This document shows positions 42,544 through 54,100 of a stretch of DNA of 64,000 bases, one piece after another (the stretch's first letter is position 1; every line of letters begins with the position of its first letter). The position numbers and the translations under genes were made by a program. This DNA is from Antedon mediterranea (taxonomy: Eukaryota; Echinodermata; Crinoidea; Comatulida; Antedonidae). The notes under the pieces are model-generated. The model was not told where the DNA came from. It saw nothing but the letters and a program-made list of their open reading frames with translations, and made no database searches. The stretch lies in NCBI RefSeq assembly GCF_964355755.1, contig NC_092673.1:9865001-9929000 (forward strand), written 5' to 3'.

Positions 42544-43294
42544 TTATCTAAAATTCATCTCTGAAAGCATAGCTGATGCTGTTATCTTGGTTTGTGTTAT
42601 CTTGGTTTGTAAGTGATAGAACATCTCTGGGATAACCTCTGCTGGCAGGTATGGCAGCGATAGCAACTTGCTGATGTTCTTAAATACGGCATCTCGCTCA
42701 CCATACGCTCGCTGCAGTCCAATTTCCTGTATGTGACGCCAGACGGCTTGCTTCCAATGAAACACTAACCCAAAGCACCGGACTTCAGGGAAAACGCTGG
42801 TAATGGACTGCCATTCTCCTTTATCAAAATCCATCATGACCTCTTGGACATTTATACCCTGTAAAAAAACAAAAATATTTTTCTTTAAACCAAAACCTTA
42901 ATTACTCTATCTGCGAATACTATTCAAGTTGTAAATGTAGAAGCAACCCACCCATAAATAAGCACTTTAAGTTCGGCAAAAGCAGGAATGGTGCATTGTT
43001 TAATGTTGTAGATGCGTGATGTGGATAAATCAACCAATTACACATACCTCTGTCATGTTTAGCAGACACTCTTTGACTGCCTCAAACCCAGCTTTGTAAT
43101 CTTCCTGACATCAGCACAAAGCATAACAGGACCTGTTTTGTGGCATAATCTTGCTTGACAAATGCATGTATTGACATCAGTTGTGTGAAAGGCCGCCACA
43201 CCACCTTGAATGTGCCGTCAATATACAATCTTTTGCTGCGTGCCAGAGTTGTCAGTTGCCGAGTGGTGGCAAAAATCAGATGTTCACGTGTCAC
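42544..43294 (-). pseudogene. MULE (Mutator-like) transposase fragment with an intron
   Basis: 43294-43095 encodes IFATTRQLTTLARSKRLYID plus GTFKVVWRPFTQLMSIHAFV, the first-Asp block of MULE transposases (DGTFK). After a small frameshift near 43110, DYKAGFEAVKECLLNMTE leads to GTATGTG (near 43048). A gap of about 190 bp ends in TTTTTTTACAG, and the frame resumes as GINVQEVMMDFDKGEWQS, then FGLVFHWKQAVWRHIQEIGL, the second-Asp region and FHW..A.WR block. This exactly spaced GT-AG pair indicates a spliceosomal intron (about 43048-42861). The third acidic residue and both ends are missing. Confidence 0.8.
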
Positions 43295-43545
43295 GTCACG
43301 TCACGTGAAATCAGAGAAGCCATAGAGATCAGAAGGAGGGGCACAAAGACACTCAACAGAAAGGAGTGCACCCATCTTCTAAGTCAGGTTTACGATCCTT
43401 TTTCCCAAGAAATCTACGACTGCGAAAGAGTCTACGGATGTATGTCATAGTGGATCGATTTCTCGGAAAAGAAGATCGGATGGTAATTCTGACGAAGTCT
43501 CCCGAAGTGTTGAGACGAAATATTAATCGTGAGTACACAATTTGG
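43291..43545 (+). mobile_element. Penelope-like element fragment, copy 1, with hammerhead-like core
   Basis: The plus strand encodes REIREAIEIRRRGTKTLNRK and LLSQVYDPF, resembling the segment that follows the GIY-YIG endonuclease in Penelope-like proteins (E A I.IR....LNRD.G..L..VYD). It is followed by CTGACGA (43489-43495), one A, GTCTC (43497-43501), a 10-nt loop, GAGAC (43512-43516) and GAAA (43517-43520). This CUGANGA-stem-GAAA order is the hammerhead core found in Penelope elements. The inverted copy at 60525-60778 preserves it. A CACGTGACG palindromic repeat (43285-43310) lies at the junction with the MULE. Confidence 0.65.
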
Positions 43546-43859
43546 TTTTGACAAATTAATATTATTTCTCTGGATTTCAAACAAACCTGATGAATCTATT
43601 CTCTGATGTTAGACAATTGTATTTCAACTTGCTGTTACAAAACTGTAACCATCAGTTTCCACTGTACTTTGAGCCATGCTCAGACCTCTCTGATCTATCA
43701 ATCCAATAAAACTATTAAATAACTTGTGCTTGTCTGAAGTAGCTGAAAAATACACATACAGGTATTTCAGTATTTATTTTTACACATGACATACTAGGCT
43801 AGGCCTATTGTTTTGTATTGTTTTTTTTTTTAAATAAAATACAACTCAAGCAATAGGCC
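43546..43859. other. Unrecognised stretch
   Basis: AT-rich, with a T-homopolymer near 43825 and AGGCCT words; no feature supported. Confidence 0.35.
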
Positions 43860-43869
43860 TAGGTCTAAG

Positions 43870-44864
43870 GGGTGTCACGAAACCTAAGACCACGAAAGCT
43901 AAGACCCAAGACCTAAGATTACAAATTCTAAGATATACTACAGCTTAAAAACAATACTTGTTTATCCATACATAATTTTAAACACAGTAGGTTTCATTTA
44001 TTACCATAAATATAATTTAATACTACCGCAAAACATAGATAAACTCACATTATTTTCGCCCGTTGAGTAAATGTATATTTTTTCTTTACAACAAACAAAC
44101 TTGATGCGTTGTTTGTTGGTATATATTTACTCCATTGTGTTGGTTCAGAGGATGTTTTTCTTACGAACCTGCCTTTCTTGTATTTTGACTCCAAATTTGT
44201 TGACTAACTTTATCCTGAATACCACACTTTAAAATTAGGACTTATAAGTACTTTCAGAAGGAGAAACACATAATAACAAATAAATAAATCCTTTAAATTG
44301 ATGATTTTACAGACGTGTTTCTTTGTATACTGTTGAAGTTAGTAATGTAACTCCTCGAGCTCCCCATGCTCAATGTTTTTTTTTCTATGGAGCGCCAAAA
44401 GAGCAACAATAATAGTACAAGTATAAAAACAGAAATTCTTCGTACTTGCATGATTATACTATTATCATTACAATTTTACATTGTTCCATCCACACTGTAG
44501 ATGGACTCCACAGAGTTTTCAGCCCTCTATATAATTTTTGCTCTTTTGACGTTCCATAGAAACAAAAACATTGAACATGGGGTAGGCCTACTGTAGGCTA
44601 GTCATGCGAAATTCGCAAACAGTATGTGTGCGAGAAAAACGTCTGTAAAATCATCAATTTAAATTGTATTTGTTACTTTTTATGTGATTCTTTTTCATAA
44701 AAGTGCTAATTCTAAGGTGTGGTATTCAGAATAAATGTTGGGAGTTAAAATACAAGGCAGGTGCGAAAGATAAATATTTGTAATCTTAGGTCTTGGGTCT
44801 TAGCTTTCGTGATCTTAGGTCTTAGGGGGTCTTAGCTTTCGTGGTCTTAGGTTTCGTGACACCC
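43870..44864. mobile_element. Foldback DNA transposon (995 bp) with 10-bp target duplication
   Basis: TAGGTCTAAG is repeated exactly at 43860-43869 and 44865-44874. The element starts GGGTGTCACGAAACCTAAGA and ends with its complement ...TTAGGTTTCGTGACACCC. The inverted match is not limited to the ends. Inner words pair in mirror order: GATGATTTTACAGACG (near 44303) with CGTCTGTAAAATCATC (44640); CACACTTTAAAATTAGGA region (44225) with GTGCTAATTCTAAGGTGTGG (44703); and CCCCATGCTCAATGTTT (44363) with ACATTGAACATGGGG (44569). Nearly the whole element is one imperfect hairpin with a centre near 44380-44560. No ORF. A 9-10 bp duplication suits Mutator-like elements. Confidence 0.92.
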
Positions 44865-44874
44865 TAGGTCTAAG

Positions 44875-45083
44875 TGTGGGGATATTCAAAATTCCTATGA
44901 ACAGTACATGTAAACACAGGCCTGGTTACCTGACAGTAGAGAGTAGGCCAGGCCAGGGTTACACTGCTATACTTATTTTTTGACCTACTACCTACTTCCC
45001 CCTGCATCGTTTACGATTTTTGCAAGAAATATTAAACTTTACCATTCTCTTTAGTTGAGGCAAACAACAAGGTCTCGAAGCCA
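44875..45083. other. Unrecognised stretch
   Basis: AGGCC-rich, no coding signal. Confidence 0.3.
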
Positions 45084-45371
45084 TCAAAATATCAAAATCA
45101 TTTTGTCTTGGTGTACTGCCATTTGATACACCAACTTGGTCGTCAGCAGGGGATTTGGGGCTACATTAAATCTCACAAAGTTGTAACCCAGTGCCTTTAA
45201 CATTTCTAACGATTCATCTAGATCAGTCTCTTGCCACAAACCGTTTAAATGTGTAGGCCTAGAATCCCGAAGCTGAACATAGCCAAAGATCTTTAAACAT
45301 AATACTCGCAAGCAAGCAATTGATTGAAAAAATACAGAAATATCGCCATTTGATACTGAATGTGTCGACAC
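45084..45371 (-). CDS. Unrecognised small ORF (95 codons)
   Basis: Opens at a non-ATG or weak start. Mixed, protein-like composition, with RDSRPTHLNGLWQETDLDES and LEMLKALGYNFVRFNVAPNP as the most structured part. I do not recognise the family. Codon composition is less AT-skewed than nearby noise. It could be an exon of an unannotated gene together with 45573-45815 on the same strand: a TTCATATTTTTTCAG acceptor-like site lies between them (near 45551). No function is proposed. Confidence 0.3.
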   Translation of the reverse strand: MSTHSVSNGDISVFFQSIACLRVLCLKIFGYVQLRDSRPTHLNGLWQETDLDESLEMLKALGYNFVRFNVAPNPLLTTKLVYQMAVHQDKMILIF

Positions 45372-45572
45372 GAACTAACGAACAGATATGGAACGCCAAG
45401 AGTGCATCATTAAAACTGCATTCGACTCGATTAGCACACGAAATATCATAAACATGGCAAACCAGGTCAAAACGGCCCCTTTTTCAGTGGCGGGTAAGGT
45501 TTGCTCAGTGGATTGTCATCTACATCTCCTACATGAACTTGAACAGGTTTCTGAAAAAATATGAATGAGGAA

Positions 45573-45815
45573 TTAACAGAGTAATGGGAAAGTTAAGTCA
45601 TCATCCACATCATGTTCGGAACAAACGTAATCGCGACATTTAATCAATGTTGTTAGCGCATGTTTCTCACTGCATGTAGGACTATACGTTTGATCTTTGT
45701 TTGCAATGCAAACTACTTTTTTGGTCCATGCTACTACTTTCTTTCCTTTTCCACTCTTTCCTTTGGAATATGGTGCAAAACGTGAAAATCTTGCCAGCAG
45801 AGATCCTAGTATCAT
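45573..45815 (-). CDS. Unrecognised small ORF (80 codons), Lys-rich
   Basis: ATG at 45815. The sequence includes MILGSLLARFSRFAPYSKGK, then GKKVVAWTKKVVCIANKDQ and a Cys/Asp-rich end. A 'K..W...V.CL...DQ..P' pattern vaguely recalls N-terminal segments of uncharacterised invertebrate repeat proteins, but I cannot name it. It ends at a TAG (45573-45575). Possible exon; low confidence. Confidence 0.3.
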   Translation of the reverse strand: MILGSLLARFSRFAPYSKGKSGKGKKVVAWTKKVVCIANKDQTYSPTCSEKHALTTLIKCRDYVCSEHDVDDDLTFPLLC

Positions 45816-47275
45816 AAGATCCTGTAATCAAACATAATCAATAGTGTTTCAATATACTGTATATGATAGGCATTGTGTATTTTACAATCGTGGTGATTTC
45901 GATAAAAATTTAAATGTTGTTTTATATTTTTGTTTAACGTATGAGACATTATTTATCACCATCATCATTTACATCATTTTCAGAAATCCATGAAGGATTG
46001 ATTCTATTTCTATTGTAGCCGAACACAATATTCATATTGTCACCAGAGTGCAACACAATACATAGGCCTACATAGCTAATACTAATCAAATAATTAAAAA
46101 ACTAAAAATAATAAATGACTTTAAAACAACCTATCAGTAGTCCTACACGCCATTCTTAGAAGATGCTTTTAGCCAATGCTCAGTACACCCAATGTTGCTG
46201 ACACTTGATCAGCTGTTATCTTTAAAGAAATACAATATACTTATATCTCATATGCAATGAATGTAAGCCATAATTGAAAATTGCATGCATACTCAAAACT
46301 AAGTGAACGTGAACTAAATGAATAAATATTAAGGATAGGCCTAGCCTACAGTAGCTCTGGCATAGGTCTACTATTTTTATTATTTAGGCCGGAAGACTAG
46401 TGGACAAGCACAAGCTCACTACTGAAAATAGGCCTATTATTAGTTATACTCTTTTTATAGGCTAGTAGTACTAGTAGTGTGACGTGTATGGTGATTTTTG
46501 GCCCAGACTTTTATATGCCCAAGTATATGCTTAGTTTATTCTAGCATAATATCAGAGTACAGTATATGACCATATAAGCAGTTAGTAGAGAGCTAGATAG
46601 CTAGCTAGCTAGCACTACTAAATAATTATATTTGAGGATTTCGACTTACCGATTTCTTACAAGAATAATGAAAAGCGAAAACAGAATGTTAATTTGTATA
46701 TATAAATATTTGTTGATGGATTCAAACATGTACTACAAATGGAGAGAGGCATTATAAAAGTTTTGGTCCTCTCTCCTTTATTTTTGTTTTGTTTTGATGT
46801 AATGTATTATACCATATGGACAATTGTCTGAAATAAAAGTTGAATTGAATATATACTACTAGGCCTAGTACTATTACTAGCTACGAGATAGTCTAGGCCT
46901 AGCCCTAGCAAGAAGGTAGGCCGACCAAGCTAGTCTTACACAAAATAAACAGAAATAATATGGTATAAAAACAAAATAAATCACCTCCTCTTTTTCAAAC
47001 ACCCTCTACTAGTACATTTGCAAATGACATTTCAATTAATATTTGTCTTAATGGTTTTTTTGTTGCATTTCAGCCATTATGAGTTTTTATTGCTGAAACT
47101 TGTGAAAACAAAATTCATGTGTACAACTTTATGATCGAGAATTTTAACTTTCCTAGACTTATTTGTACAGCCGTCGATTATTTGACATTGAAGTAGTGCG
47201 CCACGTGCGTCGAGAATGTGTCGATGCATTTTCAGTTGCTTCATAAGAGCATGATACGTCACGTAATTTAGAATG
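45816..47275. other. Non-coding stretch without recognised transposon
   Basis: Contains AGGCC words (46340-46440, 46860-46930) and CTAGCTAGCTAGCTAGC (46591-46610). No long ORF. It may be unique host DNA (introns or intergenic). Confidence 0.3.
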
Positions 47276-47395
47276 ACGAAAGAGTATAAGAACATGGAGA
47301 GTCACATAAGAGCATGACGAAAGAGTATAAGAGCATTAAGAAAGAGTATAAGAGCATTAGTTATGCGCATAAGAGCATTAGGAATGGGATGAGAG
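47276..47395. repeat. Short imperfect tandem repeat, ATAAGAGCAT unit
   Basis: GAAAGAGTATAAGAGCATTA and shorter forms (ATAAGAGCAT, CATAAGAGCATGACG) recur about six times with a spacing of about 20-24 bp. Confidence 0.7.
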
Positions 47396-48830
47396 CATGA
47401 TGTCACCGCATGTGAAGAGATTACTGGCGTTCCATAGCAGCAATAGAGAAAAGCATGTGTTCTAAATCACTACATCGAGACGAAACATGTGCACAAGCGA
47501 TCAACAGCAAAACTTTTAATTTCATTACCAGGACTACTGCCTAACCCCATCTGCACCGCAATCAAAACAACACTGTGTTTACATGAACAACAAATACAGT
47601 GCAGAAGAACTTTTTAATGCATCTTGGGCCCGATCGTCCGTTGTCCCGATTGTCTGTTCGCCCTGCACAGCTAGCACAGCAGTATATAGGCCTAGGCATT
47701 TTGTTTGTCATCGATACGAAGATGTATCGTTGAAAGATTGCTTATGACGAAACAGTTGTGTAATTAAATACCTACAAACTTCAATGTATTACTATGGTAA
47801 ACGTTTATTTATGTGTGTGTAATATGCCTAGGCTAGGTCAGTAAATAAGTATATGCCTAGTAGGCTAGCCTAGATGAGATTCGCAAAAGGATAGCAAAGC
47901 TAGAATCGCATAGAAAATATGTAAAACAAACATGACTCACAAAAAAAAAAGGTGACCTTCATTTTCGTCGATTTTGGGTTGGTCGGGCGTGGTCAACACA
48001 ATCTAAAATTTGTTTGGCATTATCATGTGTTTTCTTACTTTGATCGTTTTAACAAAATATAATACTTTAGGAAAGTGAAAGTGAACAACTCTATTATAAT
48101 TATACAAAATGGTCTATTCAAAATTTGATTTTATTGATCTTCATTTTTCATGTTTTTAATTGACTAAAGGGTTACATTTATACGTTTCATACTGACCTTT
48201 AACCTCTCTAAATTGTAAGTTCAGGTAATTTTAAAAAGTGACAAGAACACCCGAAAATTTAAAGATTATAAACTAAGGAACACGTTGAGTTGTCATTCAT
48301 ACCAAAATGGTATTCGCTATTTCAATTTCAAGCCCTCATTTTATATATATGCCACTAGGCCTAGTCTAACCTCAGATATGGTCACATCAAACATGTCGAC
48401 GGAACCCTAGGAAAATTTATGTTTAGTAACGCAATTTACTTACAGAAACAAAGTACAGAAATTTTTCCCTTTAAAAAAAATGGTATCAACGGGAATATGT
48501 TCCCCTGGTAGACATGGCATGGCGGGCAGTCTGCAACAGGATCTCTATCCAAAATATGGCTATATGGCATAAGCATACATTTGAATGTTATATCTTTAAT
48601 GCCAATGTAATTACGAATGGATAAAACAATATAAAACTCAATATTTTTTATCTGAAATAATATTTAAACTCGCATAATGTAGCATGTAACACAGAAATAG
48701 TTCATTTCGATCTTGATTGTTTTTGGCTTTAAAAATGGTTTAGCTAGACCTCAGCCCTATGCCTCGAAAAAGCTAGGCTTGCGTTTATTTTATTAATTTT
48801 TTTTCACAGGTTTTATAATAATAATAGTAG
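47396..48830. other. Non-coding stretch flanking the young gypsy element
   Basis: No coding signal; an A10 run at 47941 and AGGCCT words. The GTAG target site of the LTR element ends it (48827-48830). Confidence 0.35.
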
Positions 48831-49494
48831 TGTAATATAACGATATACTTTTATATTTAAGAAATCGACCTTTGTATCGGAATTCAAATAAGTTCACAAA
48901 CTTGACCCAGAAAGTCCAGAGGAGAGTTTGTCCAGATGTTTTAATGACCATTTAGTTTATAATAGAATCCCTAAAGAAAACACTTAGCTTAATTTTGTGA
49001 CTTTTCCCATCGTTAAACCAGGAGTGATTGACACTATTTAAGTACAGATTTGACAGTGTCATCCATCACAGAAATACCTTATTATACCGTTAATCACTCC
49101 CACTTAAACACCCCTGGATCAACTTAGGACCAATCGTTACCCTCACAGATTACGTAGTGACATATGCAAATGAACCGAGGGCCAATATACTCCCAAGTTT
49201 CAGAAGGGCCCAGACACACCTTACAGCCACCTCACGGAGCACACACCTTACAGCCACCTCACGGAGCACACACCTTACAGCCATTTCACGGAGCACACAC
49301 CTTACAGCCACTTCTCCAGAAGCAGACTAACACACTTCACACCTCACCGACAGCATCACTGATCCTCCGTTCCTTATCTATACTTATAGTTGTATATTGT
49401 ACTGAAGTATTATACTGAATAAACAATATGTGTTACGACAGTCAAGCGAGTCAGAGTCTTCATTAGTACCTCAACAACGCAACATTATATTACA
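48831..49494 (+). repeat. 5' LTR (664 bp)
   Basis: TGTAATATAA ... TTATATTACA with 10-bp terminal inverted repeats. It contains three full tandem copies plus a partial copy of ACACCTTACAGCCACCTCAC-type 27-bp units (49211-49312), an AATAAA polyadenylation signal near 49417, and an inverted repeat GGAGTGATT ... AATCACTCC (49022-49100). Confidence 0.95.
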
Positions 49495-50198
49495 TGGTGG
49501 AAGACCCAAATTTCATAAGGAACAGAGTGAGAAAACAGAATAACAAGAAAACAAGAAATAAACACTTAACAAGACACGAAGACGAAGACGAAGACAAAAA
49601 TAACCATATTTGTTTGAAAGGAGAAAACCAGAAATTTACTTTGACTCAAAAGACAAGCTGAAATTATATTTGAATGAGATCGAGACAAGCAGAAATTTTT
49701 ATCAAATTATAACCATCGGATGAAGACAAAGAAGATAATCGAGGAAGACACAAAAGACAAGCTGAAATTATATTTGAATGAGATCGAGACAAGCAGAAAT
49801 TTTATCAAATTATAACCATTGGATAAAGACAAAGAAGATAATCGAGGAAGACCCAAGAAGAATCAAAACAGAAGCAAGCGGACAAGAACTGTTTCGTTTG
49901 GACACTTTCAACTTCACGCCGTTTTTTTTTTCGATCATTTTTTAACATTTATTTTTTTTGACCATTTTGAACATTGATGAACACCTTTCGCATTTTTTTA
50001 ATTCGTTGTTTGAAAATTTAAACATTTTTGAACACTTTTTGCATTCCTTTAATTCATTTTTAATTGGATCCGAAGCATTTGGGGTAAGTCAAAACCATTT
50101 TGATTTTGATTTGTAACCTTGATTGAAAAAAGTGAGAGTTTACATATATATACACTAAATTGTTTTTGATATTTGATTAATAATTAATATTATACAGT
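49495..50198 (+). other. gypsy leader with primer-binding site and a 104-bp tandem duplication
   Basis: TGGTGGAAGACCC directly after the LTR is the presumed primer-binding site; I cannot name the tRNA. A 104-bp unit (AAGACAAGCTGAAATTATAT ... GATAATCGAGGAAGACA) is present twice in tandem at about 49648-49751 and 49752-49857, differing by a few bases. The rest is AT-rich with no ORF. Confidence 0.8.
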
Positions 50199-51159
50199 AT
50201 GGTCGACGTTGTTGATAACGAAGTAATTTTAAATGAGCCCGTCAATCCTCACCCCGTGCCCCACCTAAGACAAACCGATTTCCTTCCCAAAAGATATGAC
50301 GGTTCCATAACCGATCACGACCAATGTAGTGCACATTACTTATCGTTTACCGACTACCTTGAGGCCCGCACTTTAGAAAACCCTGTAAACAATGCCCAAT
50401 TAATTAATGTAATAAGTATTTTTAAACGTAGCCTTCAGGGCCAAGCTAGACTCTGGATTGAGGGAAAGCAGTTCGATTCACTGGAATCCTTAAAAACCCA
50501 ATTCATCAACAGGTTTAGTAAAAACAAATCAATCTATGCGCACATAAGAGAATACGATTCAATTACTTACACCACTGGCGACAACGCCGAAAAGCACTTA
50601 ACCAAAATCAAACAAGCCGCAGACAGAATTGGATACGCTGACCAGCAGATAAAGAATAAATTTATTTCGACCCTTCCACCAAAATGTAGAGCAGCTGTAG
50701 CCATGTCCACCCCAATCGATGCCACTATTGACAATATCGTAAATAGCACACAAAATTACCTTGACCTTTCCGTAGATGATTCCACACGGGAAGTTTCATT
50801 CAATATCAATAAGGAAACAGATAATAGTCTCGAATCGCTCCAACATGAGATAAATTCTCTTAAGTTAGATATAGCCACAACAAAACGATCCTTTAATGAT
50901 GATACTCGACCGCTCACGTTCCCCCACCCGAAATTATATCCCAAGACGAAACCGAAGCCCAAGCCCATACAAACCCCGATTCCAGACCCCACCGACCCCA
51001 AGATATAGACAACCTCCCCCAACCTGTTATTACTGCGGGAAACCAGGCCACATAGCAAGGCACTGCCGACAACAAAACCGTTCTTACGGAAACTATCCCC
51101 CGCCATACCCATACCAACAGTCAAACAATTATTACCCTAGCCACCAGCAGGATTTTTAA
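50199..51159 (+). CDS. gag (capsid/nucleocapsid) with an internal frame change
   Basis: ATG 50199 opens 269 codons: a Retrotrans_gag-type capsid region (LPKRYDGSITDHDQCSAHYL, FKRSLQGQARLWIEG, SLKTQFINRFSKNKSIYAHI, AEKHLTKIKQAADRIGYAD) ending at 51008. The zinc knuckle CYYCGKPGHIARHC is in the +1 frame (50896-51159), after an RSRSPTRNYIPRRNRSPSPY basic stretch. The frames overlap at 50896-51008. Either a 1-nt indel near 50900 broke one gag ORF, or the element uses a frameshift there. The protein would package element RNA. Confidence 0.88.
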
Positions 51160-51185
51160 AAAGGGGACTAGATGCCGCCTATAAT

Positions 51186-54100
51186 CTGGCCCCCATACTA
51201 AATACGACAATTTTAAGGCAAAATACTTAGGGAATTCAGATAATATTGATTTGTTACTTAACGACAGAAATTACGTTAAAGGAAATTTACCAGATGGTAG
51301 AAATGTTTTAACTTTATTTGACAGTGGTTCAACTAGAACTATAATCTCACAATCGTACGTTAATTCCTCACTTTATTTATCGCGTCTAAAGCCAGTTAAA
51401 GTGAACACAACTAAATTTAGATTAGGTAACGGTGACTTCTTATACGCCAACCACTTAGTGCAATTCGAATTATTTATCCAAGGACACAAATTTAAAATTT
51501 CAGCATTAATCGTTAAAAATTTGACAGGTATTGACCTGATACTTGGAACCGAAACATTGTCTGAACTCGACGGTACTTTAAATTTTAAGGAAAACACCTT
51601 TCGCATTAGACCAAAGATTTTTAGCTTTCGTCCAGTACACAAGATTTTTCTTAAACCCGGTGATACTAAAACAGTTAAATTAAAAGGAAGGGTTCCCGCC
51701 TTTGTACGCAATTCTGATGTTGTTCTACATGCAACCACCCATATTTCAAAACTTTGTCCATCAGATATGTTAGTAAAATTACACAGAGGAGAAACCAACA
51801 TTGATATCACTAACAACACAAACAGAAACGTATCTCTAAATACATATCAACCTATCGCGAGCCTTCATTTAACCAACCTTGTAACAGTTACTAACGACCT
51901 ACCAATAGATAGAATAAAGTTGACCAATGACAACGCAAACAAGTACCCACATTTAGAACGTACAGACCCATTGCTATCTTTAACCGAGGAAGAAATAATT
52001 AGAAAACAAGTTGATTTAACAGACAGCGTTTTAACACATAGAGAAAAAGAAGATTTGTATAAAACATTACAACAAAACAGAAACGCATTTTCACTATATG
52101 GTGAACTATCTAGCTGCCCAAACTTCAAAGCTGACATACACCTCTCTAACGATGAACCATTTTTTATTCGACCATACTTCGCGACAGACAAAGACAAACA
52201 TGTTATTGAGGCCGAATTGAACAAATTAGTCAAACTAGGAATCTTAGCAGTAGGACACCAATCGTATACTTCCCCTGTCCTTCTTGTTTCAAAGAAAAAT
52301 TCAAAAGATAAAAGAGTTGTCACAGACTTTCGCTATCTAAATTCCAGGATAAAACGTATTAATCACCCATTCCCGTTATTAGCCGAAACTCTGAAAACAA
52401 TAGGTAACGCTAATGCACAGATTCTTAGCGTAATTGATTTGAAATCAGCGTTCCACTGTGTACCATTAGCCGAACATGCCCAACAATACACAGGTATAGC
52501 TTCATATCATGGTGGAAAGCATTATTATTATAAGAGATTAGCACAAGGATTAAACGTTTCACCAGGTATATTTCAAGCAAAGATTGAGGAAATTTTAAAT
52601 GAAATCCCAAATTCTAGAGAATTCTGTATCGCCCATCATGATGATATTATTTTATTTAGCCAAGACAAATTTGCTCATAAGCAGCACCTTGTTTCCGTTT
52701 TACAAGCCCTACAATTAAATGGTTTTAGAATTTGCCCAAAGAAATGTAAGTTATTCAAGAATAAAGTGCAATATATGGGACACACCATCCTGATTAATTC
52801 TTCAGGACACGCATGTATCACACCATTAGGCGACAGGTGTGCAGCTATCCGAAATTTGCCAGTCCCACGAACCCATAAAGAAACTAAACGATTTATTGGT
52901 GCAGTAAATTATGTATCCCATTTTTTCCCTCAAATACAATCAATTTTACGTCCGTTACACACACTCGCAAGTAAACGCCGAAAATTTGTTTGGTCCACTG
53001 ACCACCAGAAAGCATTTGACGAAATTAAACAATTAATGGTTAAACCACGAACTCTTCAAATGCCTAGAAAAGAAGGTAGATTTACGCTATATAGCGACAC
53101 TTCAAGAACCGCAACAGGTTCATATTTAACACAAACAGTAAACGGTAAAGAACACATAATAGGTTATTATTCCAAAATCTTACCACAAGCCTGTCAACGA
53201 TATAGCGTCACAGAATTAGAGTTATTTGGACTTTACATTAACGTTTCAGCATTTCGACACTTACTAAAGGGTTGCGAATTTGATTCATTCGTAGACCACT
53301 CAGCAATTGTACAAATTTGGAATTCAAAAGATCAGCCATGTACACCCCGTTTACAGAAACTAATATTACGATTGTCCGGATACATTTTCCAAATTGGTTA
53401 TAAGAAAGGAACTGAATTAGTTTGAGCAGATTTTCTCTCCCGAGCCCCTCGTGACGACGTTTCCGAAATTGATCAAGTTGTACCCATTGCATTTAATATT
53501 ACAGAGACTGAATCTCTTAACCCGATTACAAACACATCTACTTGCAGACCAGTAACAAGGTCATACGCCAAGAAAATGGGAATAAATATACCTGACCTAC
53601 ATAAACCCAAACCAGTACAAACGCCCGTCATTAATCAAAACCCAGTGACAACAAACACGCGACCTACACCTCAACCTACCGCTACACCACAAATAATCAC
53701 GAGACAACAAACAAACGCACATCGATCACCGCCAATCACAACGCCACCCATCGTAACGCCACCCCCAATACGTAATGTAAACATTCGACAACCTCCAGAG
53801 GAACGACTAGTAGACAAAAACAAGCAAAGCAAAGATACTACACATCGAAACGTACCAGTTGAATTGTATACATCGCCCAAACCACTAGTACCAAACATAA
53901 CTGAATTTAAGTCAGCACACATCCCAAAACAACAAGACTTAGATAGATTAATGGATGTTATTCAAAGAAAGATAATTAGAGATTATAACCTCCCAGTAGA
54001 TGTTAAACAATTACGTGTTGAACAAGAAACTTCACCATTTTTTAAGCCAGTTTACGATTATTTAGCTCATGATATCCTTCCAGCTGATAAGAAAGCAGCT

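Noticed and set aside
47276-47395. Promoter-like TATAAGAGCAT words
   Set aside because: They are units of a short tandem repeat with no gene downstream.
51373-52323. Minus-strand ORFs of 148 and 152 codons inside the young gypsy
   Set aside because: Antisense to intact protease and RT with catalytic motifs; no motif of their own.
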